A DNA stretch of 64,000 nucleotides from Nocardioides sp. L-11A. GTDB lineage: Bacteria > Actinomycetota > Actinomycetes > Propionibacteriales > Nocardioidaceae. The stretch is taken from contig CP124680.1 of NCBI GenBank assembly GCA_029961745.1, positions 4,030,001 through 4,094,000 of the forward strand, written 5' to 3'. A program made the translations under genes and the position numbers. Of the stretch, positions 57,423 through 64,000 are shown piece by piece (position 1 is the first letter of the stretch; each line of letters begins with the position of its first letter). A model generated the notes under the pieces. The model saw nothing but the letters and a program-made list of their open reading frames with translations, did no database searches and was not told the origin of the DNA.

Positions 57423-57917
57423 ATGAGCGACCAGGCCAGGCTGTCCGCCGGCGACCGTGCGCCGGACTTCTGCCTCGCGTCCGACCAGGACGGGGAGGTC
57501 GACCTCTACGACCTGCTGAAGCAGGGCCGGAAGGTGATCGTCTACTTCTACCCGGCGGCGATGACCCCGGGCTGCACCAAGCAGGCGTGCGACTTCACCG
57601 ACTCCCTCGACGCGCTGCAGGCGGCGGGCTACACCGTCGTCGGCATCTCGAAGGACACCACGACCAAGCTGGCCAAGTTCCGCGAGCGCGACGGCCTCAG
57701 CATCACCCTGCTCTCCGACCCCGATCTGGCCGTCCACCGGGCCTACGGCGCCTACGGCGAGAAGAAGCTCTACGGCAAGGTCGTCGAGGGCGTCATCCGC
57801 TCGACCTTCGTCGTGGACACCGACGGCGGCATCGAGCTCGCGCAGTACAACGTCAAGGCGACCGGACACGTGGCGAAGCTCCGCAAGGATCTCGGCCTTC
57901 CCGTCCCGCCTGCCTGA
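57423..57917 (+). CDS. bcp: Peroxiredoxin, thioredoxin-dependent thiol peroxidase
   Basis: A 164-residue Bcp/PrxQ-type peroxiredoxin. The peroxidatic Cys is 51 in YPAAMTPGCTKQACDF, and Cys56 is in the right place to act as resolving Cys (atypical 2-Cys). The last third KKLYGKVVEGVIRSTFVVD is typical. It reduces H2O2 and organic peroxides. An AGGAGA site lies ahead of the ATG, and the promoter region is shared with cbiM. Confidence 0.94.
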   Translation: MSDQARLSAGDRAPDFCLASDQDGEVDLYDLLKQGRKVIVYFYPAAMTPGCTKQACDFTDSLDALQAAGYTVVGISKDTTTKLAKFRERDGLSITLLSDPDLAVHRAYGAYGEKKLYGKVVEGVIRSTFVVDTDGGIELAQYNVKATGHVAKLRKDLGLPVPPA

Positions 57918-57938
57918 ACCGGATCCGAAGGACACCCG

Positions 57939-59201
57939 ATGAAGCTGCACCAGTCCCTCGCCGAGCTCGCCTGCGACCACGGCTCGGCGCTGTTCCGCGA
58001 CGCCGCGGCGTTCCGCGGCTCCCTCGACGACTACCTCGACGAGGGCCAGGCGTCCGGGGGCACCATCAACCTGCTCACCGACGCAGTGCGGCTCGGTGCC
58101 CTCGACGCACTCCTCTCGATGCTCGACAGCGGGGCCAACGCTGCCGACGCGGTCGAGTCGGCCGGACAGCGCCTGGCGCGCGACCGCGGCAGCGCCGACG
58201 TCCGCGGCTGCCAGTGGGCGGTCGCGGTGCTGGGCTACGCGCTGGGCCGGGTGCCCGAGCCGCTCGTCGCCGGCCTCGACCCCGACGCCGGCACGGCCGC
58301 GCCGCCGGGCTACGGGCCCGGTGGCACCGCGCCCACGCAGGCGCCGCTCACCTCGCCGGTGTCGTCCCCGATGAGCCCGCCGATGAGCCAGGGGGCCTCG
58401 CCGGCGCCGCCCCCGCAGCAGCCGGTCCCGCCGCAGCAGGCCGCCCCGTCGTACGCCGCCCCGGGCGCCCCCACGCCGCCGCCCCCGCCGCCGGGGGGCT
58501 GGTCCCAGCCGACGCCGCCGAAGAAGTCCCGCACCGGGCTGATCGTCGCGGCCATCGCCGTCGCCCTCGTGGTGGTCGTCGCCGGCATCATCGGCATCAT
58601 CGCGGTCACCGGTCGCGACGACGACAAGTCGGCCGACGACCCGGCGTCGCAGACGACCGACCCGACCGACCCGACCGACCCCACCGACTCCACGGACCAG
58701 CCCACCGACGACGAGAGCACCCCGACCGACCTCGGCGGCCCGTCCGTCGCGGGCACCGGCTACGAGGCGCACCTGCCGAAGGGGTGGATCGACGGCACCG
58801 ACGAGTTCACTGCGCAGAGTCCCGACGCGACCACCCTCGACCGGGTCTTCATCTGGGGCGCGACCTTCAACGCCGCACGCGGCAACGTGATCGTCGAGAT
58901 CCAGTCGGCCTACGGCAGCACCGACCCGGCCGACATCAAGGACGAGTGGAAGAACGCGCTGACCGCCGGCGACGACACTGCGTTCACGACCGACATCGAC
59001 GACACCACGATCGACGGGCAGACCGCGCTCGGCGTCGACATCAGCCGCACCAACGACAACGACGTCGACGTCGCCCAACGGTCCTACCTGGTGATCAGCG
59101 GCGACACGGCGTACTCGATCACCGTCTCACTCAAGGACGGCGACGACGACGTGCTCGACAGGTTCACCGAGATCCTCGGCGCCTGGCAGTGGACCGAGTG
59201 A
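57939..59201 (+). CDS. Membrane protein with Pro-rich linker, unknown function
   Basis: A 420-residue protein. Residues 1-120 are a folded helical domain (LAELACDHGSALFRDAAAFRG; LGALDALLSMLDSG). Then come a Pro/Ser/Gln-rich stretch, a membrane segment GLIVAAIAVALVVVVAGIIGIIAV (about 205-228), and a Thr-Asp-Pro repeat stalk. The outer domain (about 265-420; VFIWGATFNAARGNVIVEIQSAYG) resembles extracellular lipid- or ligand-binding modules of actinobacterial proteins, but I do not recognise it. It starts 21 bases after the peroxiredoxin gene, likely in an operon. Confidence 0.72.
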   Translation: MKLHQSLAELACDHGSALFRDAAAFRGSLDDYLDEGQASGGTINLLTDAVRLGALDALLSMLDSGANAADAVESAGQRLARDRGSADVRGCQWAVAVLGYALGRVPEPLVAGLDPDAGTAAPPGYGPGGTAPTQAPLTSPVSSPMSPPMSQGASPAPPPQQPVPPQQAAPSYAAPGAPTPPPPPPGGWSQPTPPKKSRTGLIVAAIAVALVVVVAGIIGIIAVTGRDDDKSADDPASQTTDPTDPTDPTDSTDQPTDDESTPTDLGGPSVAGTGYEAHLPKGWIDGTDEFTAQSPDATTLDRVFIWGATFNAARGNVIVEIQSAYGSTDPADIKDEWKNALTAGDDTAFTTDIDDTTIDGQTALGVDISRTNDNDVDVAQRSYLVISGDTAYSITVSLKDGDDDVLDRFTEILGAWQWTE

Positions 59202-59207
59202 GCTGAG

Positions 59208-61196
59208 GTGAGCGGCCGGCGGTGGCGGGTCCGCTGCCTGCTGGCCGCGCCCCTCGTCGCGCTGCTGTTCGGGGCGGCGCCGGCCCATGCGGACGACGAC
59301 CCCGGCGCCCCAGCCCCCGCAGTCGTCGATCCCACTGTCGACCCCACTGTCGACCCGGCCGCGACCGCGGAGGCGGCTCTCGCCGAGCGTTTCGCGCCCG
59401 TCCTGATGCTGGTGCACCAGGAGGAGCCGTGCGGCCCCGGCGAGCCGTACCCGCCCAGTGACGTCGAGGTCCTCTTCGACAACCCCACCGTGGCCCTGCG
59501 TGGTCCGTGGACACCGCGGGACCTGGTCCGGGTCGGGCCGTCCGCGACGGACGTCGTGCCCGGGCTGCCGGGCTACGAGCTGGACCTGCCGGGCAACCCA
59601 CTCGCTCCCGGGTGTGACTACGAGCGCTGGGCCAACCGTCAGTGGCGGGGCACGGAGCCGACGATCTACGCACACGTCGCCACCGAGAAGGGCGTGAGCG
59701 ACCGGATTGCGCTCCAGTACTTCTTCTTCTACGCCTTCAACGACTACAACAACAAGCACGAGACCGACTGGGAGCGGATCCAGCTCGAGTTCGAGGCGCC
59801 CGACGCCGCGACCGCGCTGGCCGAGGAGGTCGAGCCCGACCTCGCCGTCTACTCCCAGCACTACGGCGCCGAGAAGGCGACCTGGGGCAGCGCCAAGCTC
59901 GAGCTCGAGGACGACACGCACCCGGTCGTGTACGTCTCCGCGGGCTCCCACGCCAGCCAGTTCTCGGCCGGCGTCTTCATGGGCAACAGCGCCACCACCG
60001 GCTTCGGGTGCGACACGACCGCCGGTGAGCACGACGTGATCCGACCCGTGGTGAGGTCGATCCCGTCCGACCCCGAGACGGCGCGCGCGGCGTACCCGTG
60101 GATCAGCTATGAGGGCCACTACGGCGAGGTCGGCCCGAAGCGGTTCTACGACGGCCCGACCGGCCCGAACCGGAAGCAGGCCTGGACCAAGCCGTTCACC
60201 TGGTCGGCGAAGGCGCGGGCCTCGTCGATCGCCCTGCCGGGCGGATCTGCCAGCAACAACGCGGTCGCCGAGACCTACTGCGACCTGGTCGGCCGGGGCA
60301 GCGACCTGTTCCGGCGCTACGTGGACGACCCGTGGCGCGGCCTGGTCATCCTGGTCGCGGCGTTACTGGTCGCCGGCTGGCTGGTCCGGCGCACCCCGTG
60401 GACGACGACCAGCCTGCCGCTGCGTGCCCAGCGCTCCAGCGGCCAGGTGGTCGCCGCGTCCCTGGAGGTGCTGCGACAGCGACCGGCCCTCTTCGCCCGG
60501 GCGATCGCGCCGCCGGCGCTGCTCAGCATCGGGGCCGCCGTCCTGCAGGGCGTCACCGTCGCCAGCGCGGTCCCCGGCTGGGTCGGCGGCGTCGCGGTCC
60601 TGCTGGGCGCGCTGTCCCTGCCCGTCTCAGCCGGCGCGCTCGCCGTCCTGCTGCGGACCCTCGACGCCGACGGACTCGGGGCGCCCGTGGACCTGCGGGC
60701 GGCGTACGCCGAGAGCATCCGCCGGCTCGCGACCGGCTCGCCCGCCGTGGCAGTGGCCGGCGTGCTCATCGTGCTCCTCAGCACGTCGATCGTGCTGGCG
60801 CCGCTCGCGCTGGTCGTGCTCGCCGCGGGCGTACTGCTCGTCCCCGTCGTGGTGCTCGAACGCCGCTCCGGGCTGGCGGGTCTCCCGCGCAGCATCCGCC
60901 TGGTCCGGCACTCCTTCGCCACCCTGGTGCCGGTGCTCGCCCTCGGCCTGCTGTTGCTGACCACCATCGGCGCCGTGGTCGCGGCGCTGCTGTTCGTCGT
61001 CGTGCCGCTGCCGTTCGTGGTCCTCAACGTCGTTCCGTCGGTGGTGCTCGGCGTCGTGTGGCCGTTCGTGGCGCTGATGTGCGTCTATGCGTACGGCGGC
61101 GCGGTCCAGCGGTCCGCTCAGGCCAGCCAGGACCGGGCCGCGGCGACCAGCGCGGCCACGCCGGATTCGAGCGTCGGGCCTGCCAGCGGGGCGTAG
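59208..61196 (+). CDS. Vps62-like domain fused to multi-pass membrane region
   Basis: A 662-residue protein with a signal peptide (LLAAPLVALLFGAAPAHA). Residues about 45-385 resemble the Vps62/DUF946 family (LALQYFFFYAFNDYNN; HETDWERIQLEFE; VYSQHYGAEKATWG; VYVSAGSHASQF). The rest has seven or so membrane segments separated by short Arg-rich loops, looking like a glycerophosphoryl diester phosphodiesterase-type membrane domain. The outer domain is likely an exported binding or hydrolytic module. Its last 79 bases overlap the convergent M20 gene. The start is a GTG six bases after the preceding stop. Confidence 0.72.
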   Translation: MSGRRWRVRCLLAAPLVALLFGAAPAHADDDPGAPAPAVVDPTVDPTVDPAATAEAALAERFAPVLMLVHQEEPCGPGEPYPPSDVEVLFDNPTVALRGPWTPRDLVRVGPSATDVVPGLPGYELDLPGNPLAPGCDYERWANRQWRGTEPTIYAHVATEKGVSDRIALQYFFFYAFNDYNNKHETDWERIQLEFEAPDAATALAEEVEPDLAVYSQHYGAEKATWGSAKLELEDDTHPVVYVSAGSHASQFSAGVFMGNSATTGFGCDTTAGEHDVIRPVVRSIPSDPETARAAYPWISYEGHYGEVGPKRFYDGPTGPNRKQAWTKPFTWSAKARASSIALPGGSASNNAVAETYCDLVGRGSDLFRRYVDDPWRGLVILVAALLVAGWLVRRTPWTTTSLPLRAQRSSGQVVAASLEVLRQRPALFARAIAPPALLSIGAAVLQGVTVASAVPGWVGGVAVLLGALSLPVSAGALAVLLRTLDADGLGAPVDLRAAYAESIRRLATGSPAVAVAGVLIVLLSTSIVLAPLALVVLAAGVLLVPVVVLERRSGLAGLPRSIRLVRHSFATLVPVLALGLLLLTTIGAVVAALLFVVVPLPFVVLNVVPSVVLGVVWPFVALMCVYAYGGAVQRSAQASQDRAAATSAATPDSSVGPASGA

Positions 61197-62344
61197 CGCG
61201 GCGAGTGGTTCGACGGCAGGCCGTCGACCACCCGCCGGATCTCGTCGATCGAGGTGGCGCTCGCGAAGAGCGCCGGGTCGGCTCCGCCGAGCAGCCAGTA
61301 CGCGCAGGGGGCACCGGCCGCATCGGCCAGGATGCCGACGTCCTCGCTTCCCGTGACCGGGCCGGGGTCGACGACCACCCAGCGGCCCTCCCCCGCGAAG
61401 GCCTCGCGCACCCGGTCGCAGGCGGCGGCGTCGTTGACGACCGCCGGGAAGCTGTTGAGCGTCTCGATCTCCGGCTCCCGCGGCGCTCCGGCCGCGGCCG
61501 CCTCTCCCCGGACGATCCGCTCGACGGCGGCCAGCACCCGCCTGCGCACGTCGGGGTCCGTGGTGCGGATGCTCAGGTCGAGCACGGCCCGGTCGGGGAT
61601 GACGTTGGCGACCGTGCCCGCGTGGAAGGAGCCGACGGTGAGGACGACGGTCTCGGTGGCCGCGACCTCGCGCGAGACGACCGTCTGCAGCCGCTGCACC
61701 ACCGACGCGCCCAACACGACGGGGTCGACCGTGGTCTCGGGCCGCGAGCCGTGCCCGCCGGCGCCGTGGAGGGTGATCCGCAGCGCGTCGGACGCCGCGA
61801 ACGCCGGGCCGGAGCGAACGCCGAGCACCCCCACCGGCACGGGCGCCACGTGCTGGCCGAGCACCACGTCCGGCGTACCGAACCGCGCGAACAGGCCGTC
61901 GTCGACCATCGCCTGCGCCCCGCCGCCGCCCTCCTCGTCGGGCTGGAACACCAGCAGCAGGCGTCCTTGCCAGTGGGTGTCCGCGGCCAGCGTCGCCGCG
62001 GCACCGAGCAGGCAGGTCGTGTGCATGTCGTGGCCGCAGGCGTGCATCACCGCAGTCTCGGTGCCGTCGGCGCCGGTCGCCGTCGCCTCGCTGGCATACG
62101 GCAGTCCGGTCGCCTCCCGCACCGGCAGGGCGTCCATGTCGGCCCGCAGCAGCACCGTCGCCCCCTCCCCGCGAGTGAGGGTGGCGACGACGCCGGTCCC
62201 GCCGACGCCGGTCGCGACGTCGTACCCGAGCGTGCGCAGCTGCTCGGCGACGATGCCGGCGGTGCGGTGCTCCTGGCGACCGAGCTCGGGGTGACGGTGC
62301 AGGTCCTCGTAGATGGCGACCAGGTCGTCGAGGGTGGCAGGCAT
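61118..62344 (-). CDS. M20 family metallo-amidohydrolase
   Basis: A 408-residue peptidase/amidohydrolase. The metal-site motifs are LHRHPELGRQE, LLRADMDALPV, HACGHDMHT and PDEEGGGG, and the dimerization domain begins near residue 170 (VRSGPAFAASDALRITLHG). It is closest in style to hippurate/IAA-amino acid hydrolases that cleave N-acyl amino acids. Its 3' end overlaps the convergent Vps62-like gene by 79 bases. tRNA-Leu lies on the other strand 61 bases beyond its start. Confidence 0.9.
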   Translation of the reverse strand: MPATLDDLVAIYEDLHRHPELGRQEHRTAGIVAEQLRTLGYDVATGVGGTGVVATLTRGEGATVLLRADMDALPVREATGLPYASEATATGADGTETAVMHACGHDMHTTCLLGAAATLAADTHWQGRLLLVFQPDEEGGGGAQAMVDDGLFARFGTPDVVLGQHVAPVPVGVLGVRSGPAFAASDALRITLHGAGGHGSRPETTVDPVVLGASVVQRLQTVVSREVAATETVVLTVGSFHAGTVANVIPDRAVLDLSIRTTDPDVRRRVLAAVERIVRGEAAAAGAPREPEIETLNSFPAVVNDAAACDRVREAFAGEGRWVVVDPGPVTGSEDVGILADAAGAPCAYWLLGGADPALFASATSIDEIRRVVDGLPSNHSPRYAPLAGPTLESGVAALVAAARSWLA

Positions 62345-62405
62345 GGCTCGATCCTTCCCGGCGACACGCGCGCGGGCAATGCCTTCTAGACTCGTGCCCG
62401 CTCAC

Positions 62406-62490
62406 GCCGGAGTGGTGGAACTGGCAGACACGCGGCACTTAGGATGCCGTGCCTTCGGGTGTGCGGGTTCGAGTCCCGCCTTCGGCACCA
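62406..62490 (+). tRNA. tRNA-Leu (anticodon TAG)
   Basis: A long-variable-arm tRNA. Acceptor GCCGGAG/CTTCGGC with a G-U pair, anticodon stem CGGCA/TGCCG with loop CTTAGGA (TAG), an extended variable arm GTGCCTTCGGGTGT, and T arm GCGGG-TTCGAGT-CCCGC. Discriminator A and encoded CCA are present. It reads CUA/CUG-type leucine codons. Confidence 0.95.
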
Positions 62491-62872
62491 CATGGGTCAC
62501 GTTGAATCCCCGGACGAGCGGGAGCTCAGCGGGGCTTCGCAGCGCCGCCCGGGGCATCGTGACGGGCCGTTTCTGGGCTCATTGTCGCCGGCTTGGGCGG
62601 CCCCGCTTCCTGTCGGGCACCGCGGCCGGCCCGCTCCGACGACGGCAAAGCCTCCGACGGACACGTCCTACCGTCGCGAGACCATTCCTCCGCCTGGCTA
62701 GGGAGGCGCCGATCGCTCTGTCCATTCCTCGATCGGCAACCGGCGCTGCCGCTACCTACGTGGGCGCCTCATCGGTCGAATCAGGTCCTCGTGCGGCACG
62801 CTCCGTCGGATTTCCAACCGTCCCACCGGTTCCTAGTGGATTGGTTCCAGTCTCGTGCAGGAGCACACGTGG
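62491..62872. other. Intergenic region after tRNA-Leu
   Basis: These 382 bases hold no frame with convincing protein-like text. Composition is slightly less GC-rich near the right end. tRNA 3' ends often serve as phage or island attachment sites, but no integrase gene or repeat of the tRNA tail was found here. Confidence 0.5.
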
Positions 62873-63475
62873 TCAGGCCAGCAGGTCGGCGACCAGCGGC
62901 GCGACCTCGCGCAGCGCCCTCCCGCGGTGGGAGATGGCGTCCTTGTCGGCGCGAGACAGCTCGGCGGTGGTCAGGCCGGGGTGGTCGTCGGCGACGAAGA
63001 GGACGTCGTAGCCGAAGCCGCCGCTGCCCCGCACCTCGCGGATCACGCGGCCGTCCATGCGGCCCTCGACGACGAGCTCGCGGCCGTCGGGGTGGACGAC
63101 GGCGACCGCGCAGGCGAAGTGGGCGGAGCGGCGCTCGTCGGGGACGTCGTGGAGCTGGGCGAGCAGCAGCTCGTTGTTGCGCTGGTCGCTCTTGGGTGGG
63201 CCCGACCAGCGCGCGGAGAGCACGCCGGGCATGCCGTTCAGGGCATCGACGCACAGGCCGGAGTCGTCGGCCAGGGTGGGCAGGCCGGTGGCGGCGACGC
63301 CCGCCCGGGCCTTGAGCAGGGCGTTGCCCTCGAAGGTGGGCTGGTCCTCGACCGGCTCGTCGAACGGGGTGACGTCGTCGAGGCCGACGACCTCGACCGT
63401 GCCCATGTGCTCGGCGAGGATCCGGCGCATCTCCTCGACCTTCTTGGCGTTGCGGGACGCGACGAGCACCTTCAC
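62873..63475 (-). CDS. rdgB: RdgB/HAM1 family XTP/dITP diphosphatase
   Basis: A 200-residue protein. Motifs in order are [60 protein letters not shown] and SHRGRALRE. It removes non-canonical purine triphosphates such as XTP and dITP from the nucleotide pool. It overlaps rph by four bases, the order seen in most actinobacteria. Confidence 0.94.
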   Translation of the reverse strand: MKVLVASRNAKKVEEMRRILAEHMGTVEVVGLDDVTPFDEPVEDQPTFEGNALLKARAGVAATGLPTLADDSGLCVDALNGMPGVLSARWSGPPKSDQRNNELLLAQLHDVPDERRSAHFACAVAVVHPDGRELVVEGRMDGRVIREVRGSGGFGYDVLFVADDHPGLTTAELSRADKDAISHRGRALREVAPLVADLLA

Positions 63476-64000
63476 GAGCGCAGCGAATCCTGCTGCAGGC
63501 GGGTCAGGTCGGCGCAGCCCTTCTCGGCCAGCGCCAGGAGCGCGTCGAGCTCGGCCCGGTCGAAGGGGGCGCCCTCCGCGGTGCCTTGGACCTCGACGAA
63601 CCTGCCGTCGCCGGTCATCACGACGTTCATGTCGGTCTCGGCCCGCACATCCTCGACGTAGGGCAGGTCGAGGCGGGGTACGCCGTCGATGATGCCGACG
63701 CTCACCGCGGCCACCGAGCCGGTGAGCGCGCCCGGGACGCCGAGCTTCGCACAGGCGTCGGCGAGGGCGACGTAGGCGCCGGTGATGGCCGCGGTCCGGG
63801 TGCCGCCGTCGGCCTGGAGCACGTCGCAGTCGATCTGGATCGTGTTCTCGCGCAGCGCCTTGTCGTCGATCACCGCGCGCAGGGACCGGCCGATGAGGCG
63901 GCTGATCTCGTGGGTGCGGCCGCCGATCCGGCCCTTGACCGACTCACGGTCCGAGCGGGTGTTGGTGGAGGCGGGGAGCATGGCGTACTCGGCCGTGACC
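63472..64000 (-). CDS. rph: Ribonuclease PH (partial, 5' end outside window)
   Basis: The C-terminal two thirds (176 codons visible) of RNase PH. Marks are [44 protein letters not shown] and AAVSVGI, then [33 protein letters not shown]. It trims tRNA 3' ends by phosphorolysis. The gene continues past 64,000. The operon order is rph then rdgB. Confidence 0.95.
   Translation of the reverse strand, partial: VTAEYAMLPASTNTRSDRESVKGRIGGRTHEISRLIGRSLRAVIDDKALRENTIQIDCDVLQADGGTRTAAITGAYVALADACAKLGVPGALTGSVAAVSVGIIDGVPRLDLPYVEDVRAETDMNVVMTGDGRFVEVQGTAEGAPFDRAELDALLALAEKGCADLTRLQQDSLRS

Noticed and set aside
58655..58700. Repeats of ACCGACCCG
   Set aside because: They encode the Thr-Asp-Pro stalk of the membrane protein.

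Overview
The window reads as a chromosome segment of a high-GC actinobacterium, most likely Nocardioidaceae (Nocardioides or Pimelobacter type). The evidence is the very GC-rich coding, the GTG starts, the GTGA/ATGA gene overlaps, and the core set orn, tRNA-His, pafBC, ettA, a dynamin pair, cbiMNQO, rdgB and rph. Assignments come from reading the translations and motifs by eye; no database search was possible.

Two blocks differ in character. Positions 1 to about 20,600 form an accessory catabolic region with visibly more A/T. It starts with a decayed IS21-type istB remnant and holds an IS256-type transposase remnant at about 10.7-11.3 kb. A leftward operon (about 6.8 kb down to 0.4 kb) encodes a flavin monooxygenase resembling 2,6-dihydroxypyridine hydroxylase, an SDR, an MFS transporter, a cytochrome P450 with its own ferredoxin and ferredoxin reductase, and a small Cys-containing protein. 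Divergent from it are a PucR-type regulator, an HpcH/HpaI aldolase and an aldo/keto reductase. A second leftward block carries a branched-chain amino acid type ABC importer (with a natural LivM-LivG fusion), a CitE-like lyase, a SnoaL-like protein, a PRISE-like reductase, a phytanoyl-CoA dioxygenase-like oxygenase and a VOC protein. Near-identical palindromes lie in front of the monooxygenase/PucR pair and in front of the importer, which suggests one regulon. Uptake, oxygenation, redox steps and C-C cleavage fit the breakdown of an unknown ring or isoprenoid-like compound.

From 20.9 kb to the end the sequence is ordinary core chromosome. It holds GNAT/MarR, ssb-ettA, a PrsW-dynamin-dynamin operon (the last gene frameshifted), a peptidase, a universal stress protein, malic enzyme, tRNA-Arg, leuA with a likely leaderless attenuator peptide, adenosine deaminase, a DsbA/MauE pair, orn, tRNA-His, a TetR gene under an 18-bp inverted repeat, a MarR-GNAT fusion, pirin, a phytoene-desaturase-like oxidoreductase, tRNA-Lys, a phosphodiesterase, a Ser/Thr kinase, an ANTAR regulator, pafBC, an exported penicillin-acylase-like enzyme, the cbiMNQO cobalt/nickel importer with a GroES-like protein, a peroxiredoxin behind a Nur-like box, membrane proteins, an M20 hydrolase, tRNA-Leu, rdgB and partial rph.

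The most unusual items are a 198-bp nested palindrome between convergent genes at 49.4-49.6 kb, the repeated accessory operator, the leuA leader with a leuA whose 3' end runs antisense into tRNA-Arg, and the uncharacterised oxygenase-rich island.
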